64,000 nucleotides of DNA, from the NCBI GenBank assembly GCA_019925105.1, contig JAHGAU010000005.1, forward strand, positions 310,001 to 374,000, in the 5' to 3' direction. The position numbers and the translations under genes are program-made. The notes below the pieces were generated by a model, which was not told where the DNA came from, searched no databases, and saw only the letters and a list, made by a program, of their open reading frames with translations. This DNA comes from Niebla homalea (Eukaryota; Ascomycota; Lecanoromycetes; Lecanorales; Ramalinaceae). Positions within the stretch are counted from its first letter, which is position 1, and each line of letters starts with the position of its first letter. This document shows, piece by piece, positions 22,475-35,385 of this stretch.

Positions 22475-23737
22475 ATGCCGAGCGAAGCAGTGCTGAAGGC
22501 GATCGAGAATGTCCAAAAAGCAGCCAAGGCAGATGCCATTGGCACGGGTCAGGCTCACTCTGACCTTCTCGATGCTGTGCGCGAGCTCAATCTGGCTGCC
22601 GAGACCCCTGCAGAGACTCTGATGAGGATGCGCTTCGAGGTGAGAAAGGCTTCCGCCAGCTCCCGCTCCCAGTCTATCAACCAAGAATGATGTGGCTCAC
22701 GCCTATAGCCTCTCCAAAGCACAGCGGTGAGAATGGCCTTAGAAGCTGGAGTTCTGCATGAGATCGCAGCGAAGAAAGGGGACAAGGTGACAGCTGAGCA
22801 GCTTGCCCAGAAAACAGGCTATGACGCACTTTTCATTGCGCGGGTGATGCGCCTGGTGACCTTTGTGGGTATTTGCGATGAGGTTGGAGAGAACACATAT
22901 GCTGGCACTGAGACGACTCGTCTTCTGGTCACGCCCGGTCTCTCAGGAGGAGAGAAACACCACTATGACTTGCTGTTCCCCGTCGGTGCAAAGATCGTTG
23001 AGTATATGCACAAGACCAAAGTTCATCAATTCCCGAAAGATCCTTCAGAGCCAAGCGCCTTTGAGTATGGACATGGCATGGGATTTTGGGAATACTTTGA
23101 CCGAATACCGGAGCAGCGTAAGTATTTCGATGATTATATGGCGACACGGCGAGTGGGCTTGCAAACGTGGTTTGAAGTATTCGCCATGGCAGAAGTGCTT
23201 GTCCCAGGCGCCAAAAAGGGAGCCGATGCGGTGCTATTCGTGGATGTTGGAGGAAACAAGGGACACGAAGGTGCTGCGTTCCGCAAGGCCTATCCCGAAG
23301 CGCCTGGTCGTTGTATCCTGCAAGACCTGCCACCGCTGATTGAAAGGGTAAAGCAGCAAGGACCGCCATCTGGAGTTGAGTGCATGGCCTACGACTTCTT
23401 CAAACCGCAACCCATTAAGGGAGCGAGAGCATACTATTTTCGAAACATCTGCCATAACTGGTCAGACGATGACTGCGAGAAGTTCCTAAGTCAGACGGCT
23501 AAGTCCATGGACAAAGACTATTCAAGGATGCTGATCGATGAATACGTGCTGCCTGATACGCGATCGCCACTCCGTGGCTCGGCCATGGACCTTCTGATGA
23601 TGCTGTTTCCTGCAGGTATTGAAAGGACCAAGCATCAATGGGAGACATTGCTTGACAGATGCGGGCTCGAGGTTGTGAAGGTCTGGGGAGGCAGAGACGA
23701 TTACGAGCGCGTCATTGAGGCTAGATTGAAGAGCTGA
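22475..23737 (+). CDS. SAM-dependent O-methyltransferase (fungal secondary-metabolism type)
   Basis: Exons are 22475-22639 and 22709-23737 (phase 0), giving 397 residues. An N-terminal helical dimerisation region precedes a winged-helix segment (EIAAKKGDKVTAEQLAQKTG). The cofactor loop is VDVGGNKGHEG near residue 250, followed by CILQDLPPLIERV; the catalytic histidine is expected in YYFRNICHNWSDDDC. These mark the plant-COMT-like O-methyltransferase family (PF00891), whose fungal members methylate hydroxyls of polyketides and other metabolites. No signal peptide; cytosolic. The MFS transporter follows on the same strand 925 bp downstream. The substrate cannot be read from sequence. Confidence 0.88.
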
Positions 23738-24662
23738 TTGTCAAGAATCCAGCCGTCCTTGTCTCCCAACTACTTGTATGTAGACTGCCATTGAGTGCGC
23801 GTTGTCGCTGGTGTTCGGTCGTGTGTATCATCTCGAGTATGTATTACCCCAGCGTTGCTGCCGTGATATTGGCAAGCGTTGGGATGAGCCGGGAATAATT
23901 GCCCTCGTTCATACAAGCTTATCACGTACGAGGGAACAAGATTCTTACCATTAGAGATTGGGTTCGGTATATGGTCAATGCTGCGTGCCCATTTGCGCAC
24001 CCAGGTGTATCTGGACGTTACTGTAGATCATCGGTCTCAGAAAGCCTCCAGAAAGCCTTCAGATCTCAATTGTGGCCTCGAGCTTGCTGGTCGAAGTACA
24101 AATGATGAGTAGGTAGCTGCAGAGTGCTCGCAGTCCCAGACCTTGTTGCTCAAGCAATCCTTCTTGACTCAGAATGCCAATGTCTCCACTCGATGCAATG
24201 GGGCACGGGGATTCCGACGCCAACCCGACGGGTTCTGATGGCGCGAAGCAGGCTACGGCGTCATTGATCCGCGGTTTGTGGCTAGCCCGCAAGCCACGTT
24301 TTGATGTTGCATGATTTTCGACGATTGTCATTCGGTAATTCGCTACAACTCGCATCTATCGGCTGGAGTTGTACCTTTTCCTCAACGGACCCTTCGGAGA
24401 TCTCGAGCTTCTCCCACGTAGATTATAGCTGAATGCAGGGTCTTGAGGAGAGCCAATTACGAGATGGGACGAAAAGTCCTGGACAACGCTAAGTTCGTGC
24501 GATCCTCCGAAGCCCGAGGGGCTATTAATCCCACTGCTTTGCTTGCATGCAATCCAGCCTTTTCTTCGTGAAAACACGCGTACTTGGGATTGAAGCTTCT
24601 TGCATTGCTTTGGACCTTAATTGCCTCTGCTTTTCATTCTGTGTGGGCTGCTTTACTTCGTA
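23738..24662. other. intergenic, 925 bp
   Basis: This is the 3' flank of the methyltransferase gene and the promoter of the transporter gene. The short open frames lack motifs. Confidence 0.45.
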
Positions 24663-26356
24663 ATGTCTTCAACTCCAGAATCGCCTTCAACCTTCGATGT
24701 TGAGAAGCATGCTACTGGCAGCCCGACCGAGAAGGGCCCGCATACGCTCATTGAGGAATATGGGGAACATGGCGCCCACATGCTGGATGCGCATCGTATG
24801 CACGCAGGGGACGTAAAGACAACGTCTGATGGGAAAACCATCCTGATTCCTCAGCCATCGACTGATCCCAACGACCCATTGAACTGGAGTTTTGCGAAGA
24901 AGCATATCATGCTCTTCGTCATCAGTATGACAGCATTCATGTCCGATTTTAGTAGCAGCACGGGCATCGTGACTCTTCTGCCGCAATCAATGTATGTCCG
25001 CTTGAAAAGCGCGATAGTGTCCGTGAATACAGAATGCTGATGTAAGTCTGGTTTCCAATAGGCAATGGCAGAGGCCTCAGAACACGATTCAGCATAACCT
25101 TGTTGGCAATCTGTTTTGTTTAGGCGCAGGCGGTCTCTTCACGGTCTGGTTGTCGGCGTACTTTGGGCGTCTTCCAATCCTGGTCTTCTTCACTTCCATG
25201 GCGCTTGGGACCTCCGCGTGGTGTGCGGCAGCGACCACGTTTGAATCCTATATGGCTGCCAGAATTCTCAATGGGTTTTTTGCCATAGTCGCTCAAGCCG
25301 TAAGTCGAGATCCCACCTGCTGAATAGCTTGTTGCTGACAGTGGACTTCCCCACCAGGGCGGTTTGATGTTCGTTCAAGACATATTCTTCTTTCACGAGC
25401 ATCCCAGGAAAATCAACATCTGGTCGGGGGCCGTCATCCTCTCTCCTTATCTGGGGCCTCTCATAACAGCCTTCATCATCTACCGGATGCCATGGCCCAA
25501 TGCTTTCTGGGTCAATACAGGCTTGACAGCTCTCTGCTGGCTCTTGATCGTTGCCTTCATGGATGAGACGATCTATAATCGCCATATCCCTCAGTCGCAA
25601 CAGATCCCTCCCCGGTCACGCATGTTGCGACTTATGGGCGTCGAGCAATGGAAGAGCAGGCATAACCGGCAGACATTCCTCCAGGCGATCATGCGACCTG
25701 TGATTGCCATCAGCAAGATCCCTGTCCTGCTCTGCACCATTTCTTATTTTTTGAATTTTGCCTGGATCATCGGCGTCAACGCTACTATCTCCATCTGGCT
25801 GACGTCAATATACAAGTTCACACCTTACAATCTGGGTATGTACTACTTTGCGCCAACCATTGGGTCAATCCTGGGCGCAGTAATCGGCCATTGGCTTCAT
25901 GATCTCGTGGGCAACTTCTATCTGAAGCGCCACAACGGCAAGATCGAGCCAGAAGCCCGTCTCATCATTATGTGGCTCGCGTCTCCGATCATGGCGATCT
26001 CCGTCCTGGTCCTCGGCTTTGCTTTAGAGCACACATGGCATTATATGGCCATTGCAGTCTTCGCCGCGGGTCAAGTCGTGGGAATCATGATTGCGACGGT
26101 ATCCATGAACGCTTATTTGCTCGATGCGTACCCAGAGGGATCAGGAGAAGTTGGCGCCTGGATTGTGGTGGGGAGAACAATGGGCGGATTTATGGCGACC
26201 TATATTGAGATCAATTGGGTGACCAGAGATGGGTTGGTAAATGCTTTCGGAGCCCAGGCAGGTATCACGGCAGCGGCTGGTCTGATCATCCTTGTCCTGG
26301 GATTGTATGGGAAGAGGATCAGAAAGGCACAAGGGCATATGAAGTTTGCTATGTAA
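24663..26356 (+). CDS. major facilitator superfamily transporter (DHA1-like)
   Basis: Exons are 24663-24991, 25062-25299 and 25358-26356, giving 521 residues. A ~75-residue hydrophilic N-terminus ends with DPNDPLNWSFAKKH, the usual lead into helix 1 of fungal drug:H+ antiporters. About twelve hydrophobic segments follow, with the large cytosolic loop (SQQIPPRSRMLRLMGVEQW to RQTFLQAIM) between helices 6 and 7 and AYLLDAYPEGSGEVGAWIVV late in the second half. LSAYFGRLPILVF is the loop 2-3 region. It is inferred to export or import a small molecule at the plasma membrane. The position next to the methyltransferase suggests, but does not show, a common pathway. Confidence 0.88.
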
Positions 26357-26688
26357 TGGAAGATCTGATGGGTAGCTTTTTGACTGAAGAGATGTCCACC
26401 CTCTCAAAAAAAACAATACTTCCAGAAGTGCACAATGAGCCAACATCCCGTGCAGCTGACTATCTGTGCGTCCCCCAGAAGAGTCAGGAAGCCAAGCAGA
26501 GGAGGTCGTACATCGCTTGTAGACGGCTTCCCCTCGGCTGGAGAGAAGGTTAATTTCGCTAGGCGCGCGACGCGTATTCCGTACGAGGCGTATTTTCTGC
26601 TTCTCTCATTGCACCTATGGTTGTATCATTCATCATCCAATTTGGTTCCTACTTGGCAACTTCTATCATCGTTATGTAACATCCCACC
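26357..26688. other. intergenic, 332 bp
   Basis: This is the spacer between two genes on the same strand. No gene seen. Confidence 0.4.
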
Positions 26689-29600
26689 ATGACGGCACCG
26701 AAGACGGGACCGAATAGCCAATGCACTGCGTTGAATGTTTCTGATCAATTGAGGTGCGAGGAAGTTGCAACTTCTGTTAATGGACTTTTTTGCTCCTTCC
26801 ATTCCAGACAGTGCCAGGGTAAGATCTGCCATCTACTCGAGCTATCAGGTTGAAAGACTGTGTTGCATTGGTCATGCTAAGGTTCCACAGGGTTGTACAG
26901 AGGATATAAAAATCGCAACGCTCAATTAGACACGCTCGATAAACATGCGCCCACATATCTAATTGGCAGCTCCAATCTTACCAATCAGACCTTTTCAGAC
27001 ATTGAATCTGAACAGGTACTGCACGATGTCTACGACCACCTCGCAACGAAACACTCCCTCCTCGATCGCGTAATCCGAGCTCGGAAGCTCCACCATTCAC
27101 GCTTTTTCGCTCTGAGTCTGGATTATGGCCACCAGCAGTACCTGGATGCTCTCGCTAGTCAACGATTCGTCGTCCTTCGGGCCCTGGAGCGGCTCGAACG
27201 GCGCACAGCAGAAGTTCTCTATCAAAAGCAGAGATGGTTCAAGTGGGTGAGACAATGTCAAGACACCGAGGAGGCACATCGAGACAAAGAGCAGAAGAAG
27301 GTCAGGCAAGAGGCCCAAATGTTTAAGCGTCACCAGAAAGAAATGCGGATCCACGCTGCCGAGATGAAAGCCAAGGAGCATGCCCGACGTCAGGAGGCAG
27401 AGCTCGACAAGGCTTACCTTGAGCGAATGTCAGAGCAAGAGCGAGAGGATTTGGAGGCCGACTGGGATCCAATCGAGGACGTCATACTTGACGAGCGCAG
27501 TACCTACGTGGACCTTATCAAGCACCTCTTGTTCAAGACGAAGGATGTGCAAGAGCCCGCCTCTGATCCTTCCGTTACCTCTGTTGCAAACCCTGACAAG
27601 GACAGCCCCTCAGCATCCGAGGCGACCAACGGTGCACACACCCCAGTCACGCAGGTCAAGGCAAAGAAGTCCAAAAAACCCAAGGGCACCGCTTCAGAAG
27701 AGGTGAAGAAAGCCCCGAATAGGGATGATTCCTCACAAGAGACAAAAGCGCAAATGCGACAGCGGTTAAAAGAAGGCTCACGAGTAGAGATCACATCTGG
27801 CCCGCACGTTGCAGGCACCATCGAAAATCCAGTGCTCTCACGCAAGACTTCTCCATTAGCAGATCATGAAATAGAAAGCTTGGTGGGAGATATTGCCGAG
27901 ATCAAACTTCTCCTATTCTGTCGACTTCTACTGTCTCATGCTTCTGCTCTCCCAGCTGCCCATCGGGCGAGCAGTGTCGATGAGTTCCTTAATGACCCAG
28001 AGTTGACGGATAGCGACTTGCGGGATCTCGCTTTGAAGATGGACAATCCGGGCCTTCAAGAGATCCGTGACGCATGTGCTGATCTCAGGCGTGGCGATGA
28101 CGAAGATCTGATCGTATTCTCTGATGAAGAGGATAGTGAAGACATCGACGACGAGACTGACGAAGAAGAGGAGATCTTGGCATACCAAGCCTTTAGCAAA
28201 TATAGTAAAATGTACGAAACAAGACATAAAGGTATCAACAAAGACCACTGGTCCTCTGAGCGGGAGGTGCAGAATGAGTCGAGACAGATCGGTCCTCCAC
28301 AAGCTATGACAGATGGCATGAAAGCAATGATGGGTAAGCAATCTTCCTCCGTTATAGCCGGACTCGTCGCCTGACAGCCCCTAATTATTGCACCGCTCGA
28401 GCATGATAGGCTGACTAGATTTGCAATGCGCAGAGACGACCCTTATTGACTTTGGTGACATTGATGACCAAGGAACCTTTACCTCTTGGAAAATATGGGT
28501 AAAGATCTGTGGCAAGCACATCTACAATTACCCGAGTGAAGAAGCCGTCAGCCGCGCTGGCTGGCTTCATTTCTGTATCTTAGCCAAAGACAGCAACTTG
28601 TACGATGCCATTTACCTTTGTAGACGGTGGGAAGAATTCTGGGAGCTCAACATTCTGTCAATCTTTGGATATTTTCCATCTGGGAAATGGTCTATGTGGA
28701 AGGGTGACTTGTTTCGACAAAATCTTTTGAAGCTTGTGAGTTCATTCTGGTTGTGTATTCGTGTTCTTTGCTCACTCATTCCCGGTAAGGGTTTCATACC
28801 GTATTTTCAATTTCAAGATGCAGAAGAAATGTCGAGCAATCAGCAGACTGGATCTCGCCAGCAGCAGTTCCGGCGTGCGCACAATGTTGTCGAATACCGC
28901 AATTTTATCTGCGCTCACGTCAATCGCAAAGACCCAGCCAGTCGTCGATTCCTTCAACGCCTGTCTATGCAGACCAGCAAGCTTCTCGTATTCATACGTG
29001 ACGCGAAAACGGGCAAAACCATTCACAAGCCCCCTTCACAAGGTGAGACCCTTGCTGAGAGCTGCTCGTCCCGAGTCCGTCCTTTCCATACCGTGTGTAG
29101 TGAATGTTTTGGCATTGCTATATTCTACCAATCCACGAAGAGGCATTCATTGGATTATTTTGACACCGGGCTTAGGTCCCGATGATCAGCCCAAAACTTG
29201 GCTAGCAAGACACAAGAGCGGCCTTGGTAGAGCAGTCAAGAATCAGTGGACCGTTACTGCCGAAGTAGGACCCAAGTTCTTCGAGGCCATGGAAAAGGAG
29301 CGAAAATGGCACTTTGGCTTCAACGACTATTACGATGTGTATGTGTGGGATCTGGTACCAGGGAAACACAGCTGTCATTTGTTCAACAACATTCAAGAAG
29401 TATGCTGGTGCATGGTTGCATGTTGTCCATCTCGCTGACCGTTTTTTCAGGCTATGATCAAGGCTAAACGCTTCCCCACAATGCACAGCTTGTACGAAAA
29501 GCTGGAGCCAATACTGACTACCTTGACTCGTGAACCAGATACTCAGCGCACGCGTGACATCAGGCCAGGTGAAGAAGCCAAAAGTATCTGGGACAACATC

Positions 29601-31499
29601 AAATCCTCAAATGTGACATTTCTCGATCCTCATGCGGAGGATGGGCGCGCCGCGGATCCGAGCGCAGAAGTCTGCTATCAGGAGGCCGATGCACTGGAAG
29701 ACAGCATCCTTTTCCCGGAAGGGAACGGCAAGGCACTATTCAAGTCCAAGCTTAATGCAGTGGAGAAGTTCGTCAAAACATTCCCCGATTGGGATCGATT
29801 CATAAACGATTACAGCACGACGGATGAAGAAGCTCCGTGGTATAGAATCGGTAAATTGCAGCCCTTTGAGCGAGATCTCGCAAAGGCCGATAGCGAGGAA
29901 AGCTCTGATTCTGAGCTTGAAGAAGGCTCAGTGGACTCTGAGTCTTCGAAAACGAGTGAAGTTTCGACCGAGTCTTCAAAGAAAGTTGGGCAGGACTCCG
30001 TAGTCAGCATCAAATACGCCAAGATGAAGGGTCTCGATGAGCGAAACATCCATCACATCACAGCGGGCTCTAGGTTAGGAGCATTGAGCGAGGAAAGCAA
30101 GAAGGACCTCGCACTCATGAGGGGTTGGGACAACCCACATGTGAACAGTGAGGGTACGTATGCAGATCTAGACCTACATTGCGGATCTTTTCCTCCTATC
30201 TTCGTCCATCACTGCAAATTTACGATATCGAATTTCCAATTTTGCTGAATTCAGAAAAGTACGACGAGAAATGCTGACTGGAGACGTCCTTCTAGGCGAG
30301 CGTAACACCGGAGCTGATTTCATGACGTTCGTAGACCGAGAACGATCAAGATGTGAGTGACATTCTGAAAGTCTTTTGCTCGGAAGTAATGCTCACTGGC
30401 AGCAGTCTATAATCGTAGCTGGCGCGATGGCGACTTGACCCCTGGGTCCGAACAGCATTGGAAGGAAGCCCGCCAGTTTGTCAAGATAGCAAGAGCCCAC
30501 AACCTCAGACAGGCGCCTTTCAGATGTCTAAGAGACCTTAAGTACCTGGGGATTCATCCTGGAGGACATCGTCGCATGGTTCCTGACATGATAGAGGCTC
30601 GCGCCATGATGACTCCTTATTTCGATCCAAGCGTGCCCGGATCGAACCACGACATCTCCGAGACGGCATCACCACTCGTGTTTGATCAGACCGCGCGCTC
30701 CAAGCAAAGTCCACCAAACATTCGTAGCCATGTTGGTACATTCTACAGGCCGAAAGAATTCTTTCACGAGGTTGACAATTTGAATGGAAACACGAGGAAA
30801 TCCTCACGACTAACTGATGATGAATTTGAAGAAGATTCGAAAACATTCAAGCGATGGGACCTAGTCATCCGTCCCATCATTGCTCGTCTGTATAAGGCTG
30901 GCATCATCGACGCGATGGCCCTGCCAGGGGCAAGTGGACAAGCCTTTGCCGCCACGGAGCCAGGTCGTGAGAATCCCGATCTCTTCATCGATTATCGGGA
31001 GTCTCAGAAATATAGCATGATCCCTTCTTCACTGGAGGAACCTCCACCAAAAGAGAAAATGATGGCAGCCGCTCGTAGCTTCGCACGGAAAAACCCAAAT
31101 GCCCGGTTTGCCCTGCTACGCTGCTTGTCGGCCTCCCATTCTTGGCCACTGATGATCGGTGCCGACGTCCGCAAGCCCCACTCCTTCATGGACGCGATCG
31201 GACGCATCTGGGAATGGAGGTTCGTACCCAAGGACATGCCTCGTGCCGAATGGAGCATGCATAACGCGGTAAAGCTGCACTTCAAAGATCACGAGCGTCT
31301 GTTGGGCCGCAACGTCTTCTTTCGCAGGGATCTTGTCATGGTGATGGCCGAGAACGAGGCCGAGCTGTTGAGGCTGGCGATTGCGACGACGTTCCTGATC
31401 AATACGGACCCATGGCGGCTCGAAGTCGATCTCTGGAAGAGCTTCGTCAATGTGGATCACCAGTTCATCTTAGACATGGGACCTGAGTGGCTTGATTGA
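26689..31499 (+). CDS. conserved fungal protein of unknown function, 1401 residues
   Basis: The eight exons are 26689-26818, 26891-28333, 28434-28735, 28790-29042, 29176-29399, 29451-30153, 30296-30352 and 30406-31499; all junction phases agree. The N-terminal exon (FCSFHSRQCQ) joins GLYRGYKNRNAQLD. Then come a long coiled coil rich in Lys/Glu/Arg (about 110-230), a Lys-rich disordered segment, an acidic stretch (SDEEDSEDIDDETDEEEE), and globular blocks: GKHIYNYPSEEAVSRAGWL, WEEFWELNILSIFGYFP, FGFNDYYDVYVWDLVPG, GERNTGADFMTFVDRERSR, PFRCLRDLKYLGIHPGGHR and ADVRKPHSFMDAIGRIWEWR. I recall similar long hypothetical proteins in other ascomycetes but no assigned function. No signal peptide or membrane segment is seen; it is likely intracellular. 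Confidence 0.82.
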
Positions 31500-34400
31500 G
31501 ATGCCCTCAACGGATTCATAGTCGGCACAGTACCCCAATCGGGCAATCGATCGAGTAGGGTGTCAGGCCGATTTGCAGACGTGATAAGGTGTGAGATCAA
31601 AGAAGCGACACTCTCGATATATTGCTTGCACCGATAAAGAGTTCTGGCTGAATACGTGCCATCCTGGATTTCACATCACAAACATGTATATGGTATGTGT
31701 AAAGAGGTACTTCCTGTCCGACAAACGCTTTGTGTAATAAAAGGATCATAAACAATACTCTGGCATGCAGGGATACGAGGTATTGTCGTAATAACACTCT
31801 ATTACCATCGCTTCAGCGACCTTCAAGTATTGTGGGCTTCAGTCAGAGTCTGAGAGGTGAGACGGCAATTATGGGCATAAGGATTGCTGTGGTTCCCAGA
31901 TAAGATCTACAGAGGGTGAGTGGTACTCTTCCCCTTTGCTGGAGAAAGTAGGTCCAATTCACTGAACCGTATGGGGCGACCGTACGGAACCATCGCAAAG
32001 TTGAGATATGTCACTATACCGCTTATGTCAAACTCCTCTCGTCCAGCATTGAGACATTGCAAAAAAAAACCGAACCTGGCTCCGCGAATGCCAAGGTAAG
32101 ATTATCACACTATGCCTGTTTCGTGAAACTCCATGGCTCTGGCGTTGAGTCCGCTGCGGAAAAACCGAAGAGTGTATTCATTCATTACTGGACCAGCCGC
32201 TGTTTGACTTTTCTCTCAAAGATCAACTTCCTGCCTTTACGACAGACAAGATAAAGCTCATTACAATCATCCAAAACATGCGGTGGTCTATTCTATTAAG
32301 TACCTATCATACCACCTAGTGATACCGATTGGTGTTCGTCGATCGCTGCAGTGTCCATCCTTGACTGGAATTTCACTACCTGTCGCGGCTGGTCGGCGCC
32401 CCGGGCTCCAAACGAGATATCTAGACATGATAGAGATTACACAGCGGCGGGTCTATCATTGTGCATTCTGGCCCGGCCTGTCCGGGTCACCTCAGCTTCA
32501 TTCAATAAAAGTTCTACGTCTAATCTGATGTCGATTGTTGATAAACACCGGCATGCTCTGGATCATTGAAGTAGCGCTACATCGCAGACCATATTTCTAT
32601 GGAATTATGACGGCAGATAGTCCGACGTTGAATAAGAGTAATGTCCTTATCATGCTTAGCAACATTTTCTACAGTTGACGCTGATTTGCGACATCGGTTG
32701 CTCTCTAGCATTGAATTGGGGATTTGTATTTCTACGTCCTGGTTGCGCTAGATATTGTCCGTATCGATTGAATCGTCAGGATCAGTTACTATTGGAAGTT
32801 GCGATAAGTGCTGAGCTTGATCTATGGTATTGTATATCTTTAGTCAAAGGCTCGCCTATCAACAGCCGTATCTGGATTCATTGAATTAAGGGTCAATACG
32901 TGTTCGGATTTGAGTCATCCTCGAAACTCGTGAGGAGTGCAGATTCAGTTCTCCATAAGTCGACAGATAAGGTACAAAGCGCAAGGACCACAACATGAGA
33001 TTGAATGAGAACAAGAGGACCTCTATGCACTGGCGTAGATCACTTTACCTATTCAGCATTCTTTCATTGAAATCTCCTGAAACGATAGTTGAAACATGGT
33101 TGAACTTTTGGTTCAATAATCCGAAACGCGTGAAGCCTATAAGCAAGCCTATTACAGTTGAACCCAACCAAACAAACGCTTCAATTCTTGATCCTGCCAT
33201 ATTGACCCATCAACGACCTTTATTGATGCAGAAATGTGGATTCATCGCAACTTCAGGCTGGACCGGAAGCAAGTAGAAGCTACGCAGATTGTACGCCATC
33301 CATGGTCTTGTCCGTGATGTGTTCTGCCCAAGTATCACAGTTCTAGCCCTGTGACGTTGTCTCGTCGAGCAAGTCCATGGTGAAGTGGACTGACAATTGG
33401 CTTCACGGTCAAGATGGAAGGAGTCCAAAAGGTGAGATGTGGAGCGCTATAGACATCAAGTCTGAGTAATTAAATCGACTCGGCCTGAATTCGTGCTGCT
33501 TGCACCCAGTCGAGCTGGTGTTGGATGTTGAGTAGAATCCGTTGTAATGGCGGTGGATATAGTCTTCAGAAATTCAGATATCAAAAACCAACTTACTCTC
33601 TCCGGAATGAAAGGTTCCTCCTAGTATCAAGCCTTAAGGTGTAAGATTACTATTCCTCACCGCCTCTTTAGAACCCTGTACCCTTCTCTATTCTCAATGG
33701 GTGAATCGTCATCAAAGATTGATGAGCTCACGGGCTAATGCAGCCACGCCAGGCTGCTGCCTGAGGTTGGGAATGCGCGGGGGAGGCCTGGCGGCGCTGA
33801 AGAAGACGTGGAATGCCATCGTCTCTGGGGAATATCGTGCTTCTGGCCTTTGTCTTCTGCTTTCCGTGATTTTGGTCAGAAGTCTTGGCATTAGATTCAG
33901 GAAATATTGACTCAGGGGAAATTAAAACGGCTTGGCGCGATCCCCTTATATTTTGACCTTGCCCCCATTTTTTTCTATTTCCTTTCACATCAGAGATTTT
34001 TCGAATCTTGGTCCTCGCCTTTCCCATGCGCGCGACCACGAAATTAGGGAGACATAGTTCATGAATACGGAGTGCTCACACTTCATCATGCGCTTGATCC
34101 CACAGAGTCAAGACTTTTGTGGGTCTAGCTGTCGTCGTCTCTCTTTGTCTACAACCTGTAGAAAAGACCCTCTTTGCTCACCTGCACCGAAGATCTTTTT
34201 GAGAGACGATGGTCAGCTAGACAGCGACATTACCACCGTGATGGCCGCCGAGTCGCCGAGTTAAACAAAGTGACGGGGTTGCGCGCCAATGGTCAGATCA
34301 GAGCTATTGCTTGATGCTGTGTCCATTGCCAGCCAGCCCGTCAGAGTTGGATGATGCTGTGCGCGCTCACGCCCAGCTCGTCTAGAAATTTCGTTGCCAT

Positions 34401-34511
34401 TGCCAGGTTGCTTAGCATTCGAATGATGAGTTGATGCTAGGCTTGGATGGCCGGCTTAGAAACACGGCATGCGCTTGCATCGCCAGTGTAAGCGGTATTG
34501 AGCCCAAAAAA
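31500..34511. other. gene-free block, left part
   Basis: About 3 kb with only short, motif-free open frames, and looking somewhat AT-richer than the flanking genes. It may contain remnants of decayed elements, but I could not identify any by eye. Confidence 0.4.
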
Positions 34512-34835
34512 TACTATGCCGTGCCAATCTGGCTGGGGCATAAAGAGTACTATGCTGTGCCAATCTGGCTGGGGCATAAAGAGTACTACGCTGTGCCAAT
34601 CTGGCTGGGGCATGAAGTATACTATGCTGTGCCAAAATGGCTGGGGCATAAAGAGTACCATGCTGTGCCAATATGGCTGGGGCATAAAGAGTACTACGCT
34701 GTGCCAATCTGGCTGGGGCATGAAGTATACTATGCTGTGCCAAAATGGCTGGGGCATAAAGAGTACCATGCTGTGCCAATATGGCTGGGGCATAAAGAGT
34801 ACCATGCTGTGCCAATATGGCTGGGGCATGAAATA
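34512..34835. repeat. 36-bp tandem repeat (minisatellite), nine units
   Basis: Nine head-to-tail 36-bp units begin at 34512. The core shared by all is GTGCCAA followed by TGGCTGGGGCAT, with unit ends AAAGAG or GAAGTA. Units 3-5 and 6-8 are the same three variants in the same order, so a 108-bp block has been duplicated. Because 36 is a multiple of three, the array is open in frames of both strands (152 codons on plus, 171 on minus, each a 12-residue repeat such as YYAVPIWLGHKE). This openness is a by-product of the period; no start context, splice signal or conserved domain supports a protein. Confidence 0.93.
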
Positions 34836-35385
34836 AGGTGCAAGGCCGAGGCTGAAGCACGACAAGTACTGTGCAAGGCCAAAGGCTGAGGCACCATGAA
34901 TGCTGCGCTGAGCTGAGCAAGCCTGCACAACATGTGCTGTATTGAGCTGCAAGGCTAGCGCAAGAAGTACCCTACCGAGCCAGAAAGGCCATGGGAACAG
35001 AATATTCTACTGAGCCGAGAAGGCCTGAATGACCAGCCAAGAAGTCTAGAGTGATCAGTCGAGAAGACCTGCAGATCCAGACAAGAAGGCTCATGTCAAG
35101 AACGTGACGTTCAGCCCAGAGGGCGAACGTCAAGAGTATGATGCTCAGCCTAGGATGGCCAGCGTTAAGAATGACAACGCTCAGCCAACAGAATCCAGAA
35201 GGCGGTATCAATGATTATCAGTGCTCCAGCCTAAATGACTAGCGTTAAGAATGACAACGCTCAGCTCAACAAGCGGCCAGCATCAAAGAATATTGTGCTA
35301 GTTCAAGACGGCTAGTGCAACAAGTTTGCATTGTGTCCTGAATGCCAGTGCAATGAGTATCCTACTGGGCCTAGAAGGCCAGTAT
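34836..35385. repeat. degenerate continuation of the tandem array
   Basis: Past the uniform units, the sequence still cycles at about 34-38 bp with a loose core ending in GGCC or GGCT (for example AGCGTTAAGAATGACAACG, present at about 35161 and again at about 35241, and AGTGCAATGAGTATCCTAC at 35348). One unit near 35330-35385 aligns loosely with the 36-bp consensus, which suggests the same ancestral repeat now decayed. The right boundary is approximate. Confidence 0.65.

Noticed and set aside
34431..34952. Repeat proteins encoded by the 36-bp array
   Set aside because: Openness follows from the period being a multiple of three; both strands are open and there is no start context or domain.
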